A stretch of 64,000 nucleotides of DNA from Oscillospiraceae bacterium (GTDB lineage: Bacteria; Bacillota; Clostridia; Oscillospirales; Acutalibacteraceae), in assembly GCA_009785335.1 (NCBI GenBank), contig WQWM01000004.1, positions 49,110 through 113,109 of the forward strand, in the 5' to 3' direction. Under the pieces are notes generated by a model. It saw only the letters and a program-made list of their open reading frames with translations. It searched no databases and was not told the origin of the DNA. Positions 9,205 through 16,329 of this stretch are shown here, piece by piece; the stretch's first letter is position 1; every line of letters begins with the position of its first letter. The position numbers were made by a program, and so were the translations under genes.

Positions 9205-9480
9205 ATGCGCAATATAATCAAAAAAACGCTTGTCTTGGCACTTTCGCTGTGCTTGGTTGCTGTTTTTTTGTTGCCGGTGATTACGGCATTGCAACCGGGT
9301 TGCGCTTGCGTTGAGATTACTTGCCCAATTTGCGAAGCAATGCTAGAACGCTATGAAAGCTTAGCGCTGCAAGAACATAGTGTTTATATCATGCATGCTA
9401 ACTGTGATGCATTTCAATATAATTTGGCTGAAATTTTTGTTTCGGGCTTTATCGACTCCAATACTAGAATGAATAATTAA
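9205..9480 (+). CDS. Small secreted Cys-rich protein of unknown function
   Basis: 91 residues. Residues 1-27 look like a signal peptide. Cysteines follow at CAC and CPIC and once more near residue 70, which would suit a small disulfide or metal-binding domain. A GGGGAGGAG site precedes the start. No family is recognised. Confidence 0.6.
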   Translation: MRNIIKKTLVLALSLCLVAVFLLPVITALQPGCACVEITCPICEAMLERYESLALQEHSVYIMHANCDAFQYNLAEIFVSGFIDSNTRMNN

Positions 9481-9578
9481 ATATCTCCATCTCAAAGGAA
9501 TATTATGCTCAAGCTTCTGGGCATGATGTTGCTTTGTGTTTTTTATGCTCAAAATTAAATTTTATTGGAGATTTTCTT

Positions 9579-9935
9579 ATGAAAAAAACTATACTGGCTG
9601 TAATTACTATTATATTTACACTTTCTTTTTTTGCCGGATGTGCTAGCCAAGCAACCGAAACCCAACACCAAAATTACCCCGTTTTTTCAGTCAACGATGT
9701 GCAACACGACCCCCTTGCGTTCACGGGTGTGATTACAATTCATGGCGTGGTAACCATGCACATGCCAAGCGGCTTTGGCGTGGAATATACCCAGCAGCGA
9801 GCATGCTGCCCAGACTTTGTGCTGCATGTTGCATTTGACGGAAACGCGCCTGCCATTGGCGAAACAGTTTATGTCACAGGCAGCTTTGTCCACACGTCTG
9901 TGTTTCAAGCAACACAAGTGAGGCCAACACGATGA
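9579..9935 (+). CDS. Small lipoprotein, first gene of an ABC operon
   Basis: 118 residues. The signal peptide carries a lipobox FAGC near residue 20, so the protein is lipid-anchored outside the membrane. The remainder is a short beta-rich domain with the spacing of an OB-fold (tentative). TTGGAG before ATG 9579 sets the start. It overlaps the permease gene by 4 bp, so it is probably an extracellular accessory of that transporter. Confidence 0.75.
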   Translation: MKKTILAVITIIFTLSFFAGCASQATETQHQNYPVFSVNDVQHDPLAFTGVITIHGVVTMHMPSGFGVEYTQQRACCPDFVLHVAFDGNAPAIGETVYVTGSFVHTSVFQATQVRPTR

Positions 9936-11092
9936 GTATTCTAAAATTGGTTGCGCGCAATTTGTTGCGACGCAAAGGTCGCTTTGTGTTCACGCTGCTC
10001 GGTATCACCATCGGCATGGCATCGTTTGTGGCACTGCTCTCCATCGGCGGCAACATGCAAAATGAAGTGACACGCCAAGCTTATGCGCTGGGCGGAAACT
10101 TCGTGATTGTGCCTGACGACCTGTGTGTGTATAATCAAATTGGCATCATCACAGGCGAGGCGATTTCGGAATCACTTGACTTTGGCGCGTTTGAACGCAT
10201 TGCAGCCATCGAAGGGCTTACGGTAATTCCGCACCTGACGCAACGAACGGCTATCCAAAACGCAACCGTAACTGTGACGGGCATGCTGCCAGCAGAAACA
10301 AAAGCGTTTAGGGGCTGGGAAATGTATGCCGGCGAATATTTTGCTTCACAAGACCAGCAAGCGGTGGTCATCGGCCAAGGCACCCGAAACCGCTTTGACC
10401 TTGAAGTTGGCGATGAGCTGACCATTCGTGGTGAAGCATTCCCCATCATCGGTATTTTAGCAGCTACGAACAGCAACGACGACGTCACACTACACATCCC
10501 GCTTGCGATTGCGCAACGCGTGTTTGAACGTGAAGGGCGCATCTCGTTTATGTCGGCGATTGTGGATAACATGGAGCGCGTGGATGAATACGCCACAGCG
10601 ATAATGAATGTGGCCAATGTTAATGTTGCAACAAATGAACAATTGCTCAACTCCGTGCTGATGATTTTGGGCTCGGTGAATGTTACGCTGCAGGCGGTTG
10701 CTGGTGTGGCGCTGATTGCCGCTGCGTTTGGCATCATCAACACGATGATGACCGCCGTGTTTGAACGGCGGCGCGAAATCGGGATATTGCAAGCCATTGG
10801 CGCGAAAGGCCGTGCAATTTTCAAAATTTTCGTGCTGGAGTCTGGGATTTACGGCTTGCTGGGTGGCATCATCGGCGTTGGAGCAGGGTTCTTGGTGTCG
10901 ATGTTTGTCGCACCCATTGTGGCGCAAAACAATGAAGCGATGCTCATGGGTGTTACCATGGGTTCAAGCATTGATGTGCAGCTGGTGATCACAACTATCC
11001 TGTTTTCCGTCGTGATTTCAATCGTGGCAGGGCTCTATCCTGCATGGAAAGCGGCAAAACTCACACCCGTGGAGGCAATTAGCTATGAATAA
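9932..11092 (+). CDS. FtsX-like/MacB-type ABC transporter permease
   Basis: 386 residues. An N-terminal membrane helix (about 15-37) is followed by a large extracellular MacB-type domain, then three C-terminal helices from about residue 260. The motif GIINTMMTAVFERRREIGIL is the hallmark of FtsX/MacB permeases. The gene overlaps its ATPase gene by 8 bp. Such transporters usually couple ATP hydrolysis to extracellular mechanical work or to efflux of peptides and lipoproteins. The substrate is unknown. Confidence 0.9.
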   Translation: MSILKLVARNLLRRKGRFVFTLLGITIGMASFVALLSIGGNMQNEVTRQAYALGGNFVIVPDDLCVYNQIGIITGEAISESLDFGAFERIAAIEGLTVIPHLTQRTAIQNATVTVTGMLPAETKAFRGWEMYAGEYFASQDQQAVVIGQGTRNRFDLEVGDELTIRGEAFPIIGILAATNSNDDVTLHIPLAIAQRVFEREGRISFMSAIVDNMERVDEYATAIMNVANVNVATNEQLLNSVLMILGSVNVTLQAVAGVALIAAAFGIINTMMTAVFERRREIGILQAIGAKGRAIFKIFVLESGIYGLLGGIIGVGAGFLVSMFVAPIVAQNNEAMLMGVTMGSSIDVQLVITTILFSVVISIVAGLYPAWKAAKLTPVEAISYE

Positions 11093-11759
11093 TATTATCA
11101 TCAAAACCGAAAACTTAGAAAAAATTTATGGCAAAAGCCAAGTGAAAACACATGCCCTCAAAGGCGTGAGCATGGAAATTCCGCGCGGGTCATTTTCGTG
11201 CATCATAGGACCATCTGGCCACGGCAAAAGCACTTTGTTGCACCTCATTGGCGGTTTAGACAAACCCACAAAAGGCGATGTTTTTATCGACGGCGTGAAC
11301 ATTGCTGAGCTGAGCAAAGCCGAAATCGCGGAGATTCGTGCGAAGAAAATTGGCTTTGTGTTTCAGTTTTTCAATCTGCTGGGCAATCTCACCGCACTGG
11401 AGAATATTCAGGCAGCGATGATGTTTGGCAAAGTCGCGCCGAAAGAGCAAAAAGAACGAGCACTGGAATTGCTTGCACTTGTTGGCCTTGCCGACAAAGC
11501 AAACGCCAAACCCGGCGAGCTTTCGGGCGGGCAGCAACAGCGGGTTTCGATCGCCCGCGCGCTGGCGAATGACCCGGATATTTTGCTGATGGACGAGCCC
11601 ACGGGCAACTTAGACTCAGAATCAGAACAAGAAGTGCTCAAGCATATTGCCGAGATTCACAAAACAGGCAAAACCATCGCCATTGTCACCCACAGCAATG
11701 AGATTGCGCAGCAGGCCGAAATGGTGTTTGAGGTGCGGGACGGAACGTTGAAAGTGTGA
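11085..11759 (+). CDS. ABC transporter ATP-binding protein (LolD/MacB type)
   Basis: 224 residues: Walker [10 protein letters not shown], signature [14 protein letters not shown], Walker [16 protein letters not shown]. This is the ATPase of the permease encoded just before it. It starts inside the last codons of the permease gene, so the two are translationally coupled. Confidence 0.93.
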   Translation: MNNIIIKTENLEKIYGKSQVKTHALKGVSMEIPRGSFSCIIGPSGHGKSTLLHLIGGLDKPTKGDVFIDGVNIAELSKAEIAEIRAKKIGFVFQFFNLLGNLTALENIQAAMMFGKVAPKEQKERALELLALVGLADKANAKPGELSGGQQQRVSIARALANDPDILLMDEPTGNLDSESEQEVLKHIAEIHKTGKTIAIVTHSNEIAQQAEMVFEVRDGTLKV

Positions 11760-11808
11760 TTCGCCTGCGGGGATGTCTTCAAATTGTCTGCGTGATTTTA
11801 ATCAGCAT

Positions 11809-11885
11809 GTAGGGGCGGATGTAAATCCGCCCGCGATGATCACCTAAGCCAGTATTTTTGCTCGGGCGGCGTAATCGCCGCCCGA
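11809..11885. repeat. Family B repeat (copy 1) and a related GC palindrome
   Basis: 11809-11834 is GTAGGGGCGGAT followed by GTAAATCCGCCCGC, a palindrome found eight times in the window. 11862-11885 is a separate perfect palindrome, TCGGGCGGC / GCCGCCCGA. Confidence 0.75.
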
Positions 11886-11922
11886 AACTTAAAATCAACA
11901 CAAAAGTTCTGAAGCAGCAAAC

Positions 11923-11950
11923 AAAAAAGCCTGCGAAGTCAATCACAGGC
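11923..11950 (-). terminator. Terminator of the 54-residue gene
   Basis: On the minus strand the stem GCCTG / CAGGC with internal pairing is followed by six T. Confidence 0.65.
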
Positions 11951-11988
11951 AAAATGTTGATGAAAAAACGCCTTTGCAACACAACAAA

Positions 11989-12153
11989 CTAACTCGCCAC
12001 AATCATTTTTCTCAGCCACTCCAAAAAATCTGCCGTCATTTCACTATCCTCTGCGTGTTCCGCTAATCGCTGAATCAAGTGCAACTTATGCGGTTCGTTC
12101 TTGCAGGCAATAGCAAACTCTTGTAACATGTCCAATTTTTGCGCAAAATTCAT
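11989..12153 (-). CDS. Small soluble protein (54 residues), unknown
   Basis: The frame begins MNFAQKLDMLQEFAIACKN and ends with the stop at 11989. AAAGGAG lies 7 nt before ATG and a terminator follows, so it is a convincing gene despite its size. It is probably an all-helical, charged, cytoplasmic protein. It is divergent from the response regulator at 12353 and may belong to that island. No family is recognised. Confidence 0.6.
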   Translation of the reverse strand: MNFAQKLDMLQEFAIACKNEPHKLHLIQRLAEHAEDSEMTADFLEWLRKMIVAS

Positions 12154-12288
12154 AGCAATGCTCCTTTTTTGTGTTGATTGGGGAATGGTCGAATGAGAGT
12201 ACGAGTATATTTCTCAGCAATACTCCACTAATTTACATTATATAACAATTCAAGGCCGAATTTTCATGCAAATTAGGCAAGTTTGCTC

Positions 12289-12317
12289 TTGCTTTTTGTT
12301 TCTTTTTATGCTATAAT
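12289..12317 (+). promoter_or_regulatory. Promoter of the response regulator gene
   Basis: TTGCTT and TATAAT are separated by 17 bp. The same -35 hexamer occurs in the promoter-like sequence at 13705. Confidence 0.6.
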
Positions 12318-12352
12318 AGAGAAAGAGACAAATTGGAAGGACGTGGACCTGG

Positions 12353-13126
12353 ATGAATAGACCACTAACCGTGCTTTTGGTTGAAGACGACATCACAGAA
12401 TGCACACGTTTCGAGGACTATATTGACGGCCTTGATGACGTGCATTTGGTTGCTATCACCAACGATGCAGAAAAAGCGCTGGAACACGCAATTGATTTTC
12501 AACCTGATGCAATTATCTTGGATTTGGAGTTGCATCAAGGCAGCGGTGACGGTCTTTCGTTCTTGTATGACTTGAGGCAAGCTGTTCTACCATATTCGCC
12601 CTACATATTAATCACCACAGGTGTTATTCATCCCATGACGCATGAGCAGGCGCGGGATTTGGGTGCCGCGTTTATTATGGTGAAGCGACAAGCCAAATAT
12701 AGCGCAGAAGGCGTGGTTGATTTCTTGCGCAAAATCAAATCAAATATCCAAGACAGCCGCAACAAAGTAGCACCTGCGCCTGATTTGCCCGGTGCCAAAG
12801 AGAAACGATTGCTCACGAGAATTGTTGCTGAGATGGACTATGTCGGCATTAGCCCCAAGTTAATCGGTCGCAATTATTTGATTGAATATATCCTTATTCT
12901 CATCGAAAAATCGTCTGATAATCCTATTGTTGAAATTTCACGCCGGCACGGCAAAACCGAAAAGAGCGTGAAAAACGCCATGCAAAATGCCATCAACGTC
13001 ACATGGTATAACACTGACATAGATGACTTGGAAAAACATTACACTGCTCGTATTCGCTCGGACAAGGGAGTGCCCACAATAGCAGAGCTCGTTTATTATT
13101 ACAGAGACAAAATACTGATGAAATAG
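12353..13126 (+). CDS. Response regulator with Spo0A-type DNA-binding domain
   Basis: 257 residues. Residues 5-128 form a receiver domain with the acidic cluster E11-D12-D13, phospho-acceptor Asp57 (IILDLEL), Thr88/Thr89 and Lys111. Residues about 157-257 align with the Spo0A C-terminal domain: IVAEMDYVGISPKLIGR corresponds to the Spo0A IIHEIGVPAHIKG segment, and ISRRHGKTEKSVKNAMQNA to its recognition-helix region. It is not Spo0A itself, since the linker and overall sequence are too divergent. The GHKL kinase downstream at 13930 is its likely partner. It probably binds TTGTCGAA-like boxes such as those near 13712 and 13806. Confidence 0.85.
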   Translation: MNRPLTVLLVEDDITECTRFEDYIDGLDDVHLVAITNDAEKALEHAIDFQPDAIILDLELHQGSGDGLSFLYDLRQAVLPYSPYILITTGVIHPMTHEQARDLGAAFIMVKRQAKYSAEGVVDFLRKIKSNIQDSRNKVAPAPDLPGAKEKRLLTRIVAEMDYVGISPKLIGRNYLIEYILILIEKSSDNPIVEISRRHGKTEKSVKNAMQNAINVTWYNTDIDDLEKHYTARIRSDKGVPTIAELVYYYRDKILMK

Positions 13127-13153
13127 CTGCTGCTTGTGCCAGCAGCTATTTTT
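13124..13153 (+). terminator. Terminator of the response regulator gene
   Basis: TAGCTGCTG (including the stop codon) pairs with CAGCAGCTA and is followed by five T. Confidence 0.8.
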
Positions 13154-13321
13154 CAGGTTGATTTCTTGTGAAAATTGTGACGCGATAAAAAGAGCACTTT
13201 ATCGTGGTACAACAAACAACGCTTTATCGCATTAAATCGGTACAGTAAGCTATAGCAAATTTCGCCAAAATGCCTTATACTTCTACATGTAAAACTCATT
13301 TGTAGAAGGGAGGCAAGTCGT

Positions 13322-13378
13322 ATGTTGGCATGGGTTAATTCTTTCGCTAATCTTATAGGGCGTCTTTTGGGAGGTTAA
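13322..13378 (+). CDS. 18-residue amphipathic peptide, copy 1
   Basis: ATG to TAA encodes MLAWVNSFANLIGRLLGG. GGGAGG lies 8 nt before ATG. As a helix it has one apolar face (L, W, V, F, L, I, L, L) and one polar face (N, S, N, R). It has no cleavable signal, no Cys and no thiolactone-type core. The kinase Shine-Dalgarno site lies in its last codons, and the stop is 6 bp before the kinase start. I infer a signal or PSM-like peptide exported without an AgrB enzyme. No export gene is visible nearby. Confidence 0.7.
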   Translation: MLAWVNSFANLIGRLLGG

Positions 13379-13384
13379 AAAACT

Positions 13385-13732
13385 ATGGCATATTTTATTA
13401 CGATGTTTCTTTTCTTGGCGATTAGTTTTTACACCTTCTCAAAAATCCTTAATTTGAAAAACGTCGCACTATGCAAAATCGCATGGGCGATGTTTTTCGT
13501 TGCTATTTCAACCGCGGGCATGGTTTTTGCTCAACCGTATTTGCCGATGCTGCGCTTTGCTTTGTTGGCTTTGATTGGCGGCGTATTTTCAGGTTTAGTC
13601 ACACGCACCCGACTTGACATCTCTATCACGAGCTTCTCTTTGGTGACGAAGAGGGCTGGACAACGCTTTATAAAAAGAGAATGCAGCAACGTTGTACGTA
13701 ATGGTTGCTTCTTGTCGAAAGTTGTGGTATAA
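13385..13732 (+). pseudogene. Truncated duplicate of the GHKL sensor kinase gene
   Basis: The 115-codon frame matches the first 86 residues of the kinase at 13930 (both contain SKILNLKNVALCKIAWAMFF), then turns at 13643 into unrelated sequence and stops. Only the first membrane helices remain, with no His box or ATPase domain. It may be a remnant, or a short membrane protein still able to sense or bind the peptide. Confidence 0.8.
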
Positions 13733-13733
13733 T
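13705..13733 (+). promoter_or_regulatory. Promoter-like sequence with a Spo0A-box-like site
   Basis: TTGCTT (13705-13710) and TATAAT (13728-13733) have 17-bp spacing. TTGTCGAAA at 13712-13720, matching the B. subtilis Spo0A box core, lies in the spacer. It could drive the second peptide/kinase copy. Confidence 0.55.
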
Positions 13734-13805
13734 AAAAACGCTTTATCGTGGTACAACAAACAACGCTTCACCACATTAAACTAGCACAGCGATCTGTAGC
13801 GAATT

Positions 13806-13825
13806 TTGTCGAAATGCCTTATACT
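13806..13825 (+). promoter_or_regulatory. Spo0A-box-like site next to a TATACT -10 box
   Basis: TTGTCGAAA at 13806-13814 is 5 bp before TATACT (13820-13825), upstream of peptide copy 2. In copy 1 the same place has the degenerate TTCGCCAAA before TATACT (13276-13281), so the two copies may be regulated differently. Confidence 0.5.
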
Positions 13826-13866
13826 TCTACATGTAAAACTCAGTTTGTAGAAGGGAGGCAAGTCGT

Positions 13867-13923
13867 ATGTTGGCATGGGTTAATTCTTTCGCTAATCTTA
13901 TAGGGCGTCTTTTGGGAGGTTAA
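13867..13923 (+). CDS. 18-residue amphipathic peptide, copy 2
   Basis: The DNA coding for the peptide is identical to copy 1 and gives MLAWVNSFANLIGRLLGG, with the same GGGAGG site. It lies 6 bp before the complete kinase gene. The kinase ribosome site is embedded in its last codons, so peptide and receptor are probably translated in a coupled way. The conservation at codon level, while the surrounding DNA has diverged, suggests selection or recent gene conversion. Confidence 0.75.
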   Translation: MLAWVNSFANLIGRLLGG

Positions 13924-13929
13924 AAAACT

Positions 13930-15372
13930 ATGGCATATTTTATTACGATGTTTTTTTTCCTAGCGTTTAGTTTTTACACTTACTCAAAAATCTTGAACTT
14001 GAAAAACGTCGCACTATGCAAAATCGCATGGGCGATGTTTTTCGTTGTTATATTAACCATAAGCATGCATTTTTCTGAACCGTATATCCCGAGTCTACGT
14101 TTTGCTTTTCTTGCTTTAATTGGTGGCGTATTTTCAGGCCTAATCACACGCACCCGACTTGACATCTCTATCACGAGCTTCTCTTTGGCGAATGGTATTA
14201 CCTATGGATTTTGGTTTATATCTCTAATGCTTGTTCACTTGTTTTTTTGGTTGCTTCCTGTCGGCGAATATGACATACTTATAGCGTTGCTGGCTGCTTT
14301 GATTCAATTTGGGCTCATTTACGGGCTATTTTCTATTCGACGAATGAGAAAAGGTATGCCTTTTTTACGTGAAAGAGGCGCAGGCGCGGCTGGTTTAGTT
14401 GTTAGCGGCATTATTTTAACCACTATTCTTTTGCTGCCTAACGAAAACATTTCAGATGAAGTTCGATTGGTGATGGTCGCTGGCGCGATTGTAAGCGTGG
14501 CAGGCATCGTCATCTGGTGGCGGCGGAGGCTAGTGAAGCTGTATAAGAAAAATATACAGCAACGTTACATACAAGACCTTGAAGAAAGCCTGGCTAAATA
14601 TGAAGCCGAAAGCAAGGAAATGACCACTTTATTTCATAAAGATAACAAGCTTTGGGCCGGCACATATGAGATAACCGGACATTGCGCAGAAATTGCAGAC
14701 AAACTTTTGCCGCTTTGGGCTGAGCTTGAAACAGTAAACGATAATGGAAAATTGGTTGCTGTTGTGAAGGATTGCGCAGATGCCGCCCGCAGGATTGCAT
14801 CGCTGCAACGCACCATTGAGGAATTATTGCATGACCGAATGGCAATTGCCAACAAAACTCAACGTGAATTTAAGGTGCTGCCAACAACAAACGATGCATT
14901 GTTCGACGGCGTAATGCAATCCATGCTCGCGCGTGCAAACGAACGCGAAATCTTGTTTGACTTCACACTGATGAGCGATATTCATGAATTGCTCGAAACA
15001 ATTGAATCCGTAAAATTGAGCACGCTCTTGGCTGATTTGCTCGAAAACGCAATCATCGCAACATCGCAATGCAACTACAAACACATCTTCTTGAATTTCA
15101 GTTTCAACGAAGGCAGTTACGAGCTCAGCGTGCAAGATAGCGGTATTCATTTTGCACAACACACGCTTGAAAAGCTCGGCAAAGAGCGTGCTTCCACACA
15201 TCTAGATGAGGGCGGCAGCGGCATTGGTTATATGACGATTTTTGAGATTTTACGCGAATACAATGCCAGCTTAAGCATCACGCAATATCCAACGACCGAC
15301 TTTTCGTTCACTAAGATAGTAACCGTGCGCTTTGATGGCAAAGACGAATACACATTTCGAAATAAATTCTAA
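13930..15372 (+). CDS. AgrC-like membrane sensor histidine kinase (GHKL)
   Basis: 480 residues. Six or seven membrane helices fill residues 3-197, with almost no extracellular domain. A coiled-coil linker (about 200-232) leads to a phospho-acceptor motif FHKDNK with His236. The GHKL ATPase has N-box Asn373 (LADLLENAIIA), D403-x-G405 and the glycine loop GGSGIGY (428-434). This layout is that of peptide-sensing HPK10-type kinases such as AgrC. The nearest regulator is the Spo0A-like protein at 12353 and not the usual LytTR type. The gene is A+T-rich compared with its surroundings. Confidence 0.88.
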   Translation: MAYFITMFFFLAFSFYTYSKILNLKNVALCKIAWAMFFVVILTISMHFSEPYIPSLRFAFLALIGGVFSGLITRTRLDISITSFSLANGITYGFWFISLMLVHLFFWLLPVGEYDILIALLAALIQFGLIYGLFSIRRMRKGMPFLRERGAGAAGLVVSGIILTTILLLPNENISDEVRLVMVAGAIVSVAGIVIWWRRRLVKLYKKNIQQRYIQDLEESLAKYEAESKEMTTLFHKDNKLWAGTYEITGHCAEIADKLLPLWAELETVNDNGKLVAVVKDCADAARRIASLQRTIEELLHDRMAIANKTQREFKVLPTTNDALFDGVMQSMLARANEREILFDFTLMSDIHELLETIESVKLSTLLADLLENAIIATSQCNYKHIFLNFSFNEGSYELSVQDSGIHFAQHTLEKLGKERASTHLDEGGSGIGYMTIFEILREYNASLSITQYPTTDFSFTKIVTVRFDGKDEYTFRNKF

Positions 15373-15385
15373 GGAAGACAACATT

Positions 15386-16249
15386 TTGCCACCTAACAGA
15401 CACGATAATCACATCATCGATTCGCTTGCTTGCGGGTTAGTTGCAGCGCAATTTGACCCAAAAACCTGGATTGTTCGAGATGTAACAGAAAGAGATTATG
15501 GCATCGATAAAATTGTTGAGCGATTTGACAGCGCTGGTTTCACCACTGGCGATTGGGCGTTGCTGCAAATTAAGGGCACAAAAGATACACATCCCAAAAG
15601 AGCATCGACGCAAATTTATTTTTGGCTCAACAAAAAAACGATAGAGTATGCTCAACAGTTTACAACGCCATTTTATCTGGTGCGTTGTTACGTTGAGCCA
15701 AATATTAGCTACTTTGTTTGGCTGCAACATTATATCGAATGTAATCGCAATACACTAGAAGAACGTACGCGTAAAGTTAAAAAAATAGAAATCGAAGAAG
15801 TAAAAATTGTATTCCCAAAGCAAAATATGTTGAATGCTGAGGGCTTTATTAAAATGGAAAGAGCCATGTTGAAGGAGAAAAGTCGAAAATATTTCATGCA
15901 GCTGTTTATCCCCATCGACAACATCGCAAATTACCTCAGGCGTCTTGAGTATCATTTTGATGCCCATGAATTCACTGAATTTAAGCAAATTGCCGCCGCA
16001 GTGCAGCAAAATTTAAACGACGCATTGGCAGTTTCAACACGCTATGCCGACATTAGTGCATGCCGTGTACTCAGCCAGGTCATTTCAGATTTCGATGCAC
16101 TGTTGCAGCTACCGCACGAAAACATCCAGCGGCACGACCTGTGGAGAAAGCTCTATCCCGCCAGCTATTTGCTGTCCACCATGGTCATGAGCGACATCCC
16201 TGCTCTGGCCAATTTTGCAGAAAAAGAACTTGGAATTTCATGGTACTGA
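15386..16249 (+). CDS. DUF4365 domain protein
   Basis: 287 residues from a proposed TTG start at 15386, which has AAGGAAG 8 nt upstream. The frame is also open from ATG 15332, overlapping the kinase gene. The N-terminal half matches DUF4365: YGIDKIVERF followed by WALLQIKGTKD, giving a D...QxK pattern like PD-(D/E)xK nucleases. The C-terminal half is helical and unrecognised. DUF4365 proteins are often found in defence or mobile regions. Its gene starts next to the end of the kinase gene, so it is probably an output or passenger of the island. Confidence 0.7.
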   Translation: MPPNRHDNHIIDSLACGLVAAQFDPKTWIVRDVTERDYGIDKIVERFDSAGFTTGDWALLQIKGTKDTHPKRASTQIYFWLNKKTIEYAQQFTTPFYLVRCYVEPNISYFVWLQHYIECNRNTLEERTRKVKKIEIEEVKIVFPKQNMLNAEGFIKMERAMLKEKSRKYFMQLFIPIDNIANYLRRLEYHFDAHEFTEFKQIAAAVQQNLNDALAVSTRYADISACRVLSQVISDFDALLQLPHENIQRHDLWRKLYPASYLLSTMVMSDIPALANFAEKELGISWY

Positions 16250-16269
16250 AAAATCCGTGATTTTCGCAC

Positions 16270-16299
16270 TTGACATTTCACCTCGAAATATGGTACAAT
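16270..16299 (+). promoter_or_regulatory. Promoter of the secreted hydrolase genes
   Basis: TTGACA and TACAAT are separated by 18 bp, about 30 bp before the start at 16330. Confidence 0.7.
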
Positions 16300-16329
16300 T
16301 TCTGTGAATAAGTATAAAGTGGTGATAAC

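Larger units (their letters stand above)
13197..14188 (+). repeat. Tandem duplication of the peptide gene and start of the kinase gene
   Basis: Copy 1 (13197-13643) and copy 2 (13741-14188) are direct repeats offset by 544-545 bp. Each holds a promoter region, the 18-codon peptide gene and the first 86 codons or so of the kinase gene. Peptide genes and Shine-Dalgarno sites are identical. The promoter and kinase parts have diverged. Homology stops at 13643 in copy 1. Confidence 0.92.

Noticed and set aside
9505..9558. 17-codon frame MLKLLGMMLLCVFYAQN with AAAGGAA upstream
   Set aside because: Too short and without supporting context. It may be chance in front of the lipoprotein gene.
11779..11982. 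67-codon frame on the minus strand across the family B repeat
   Set aside because: It reads through a repeat and a terminator and has no ribosome site.
13322..13923. Double-glycine ending of the 18-residue peptide as a bacteriocin leader
   Set aside because: GG is at the very C-terminus with nothing after it, and no peptidase-containing transporter is nearby.
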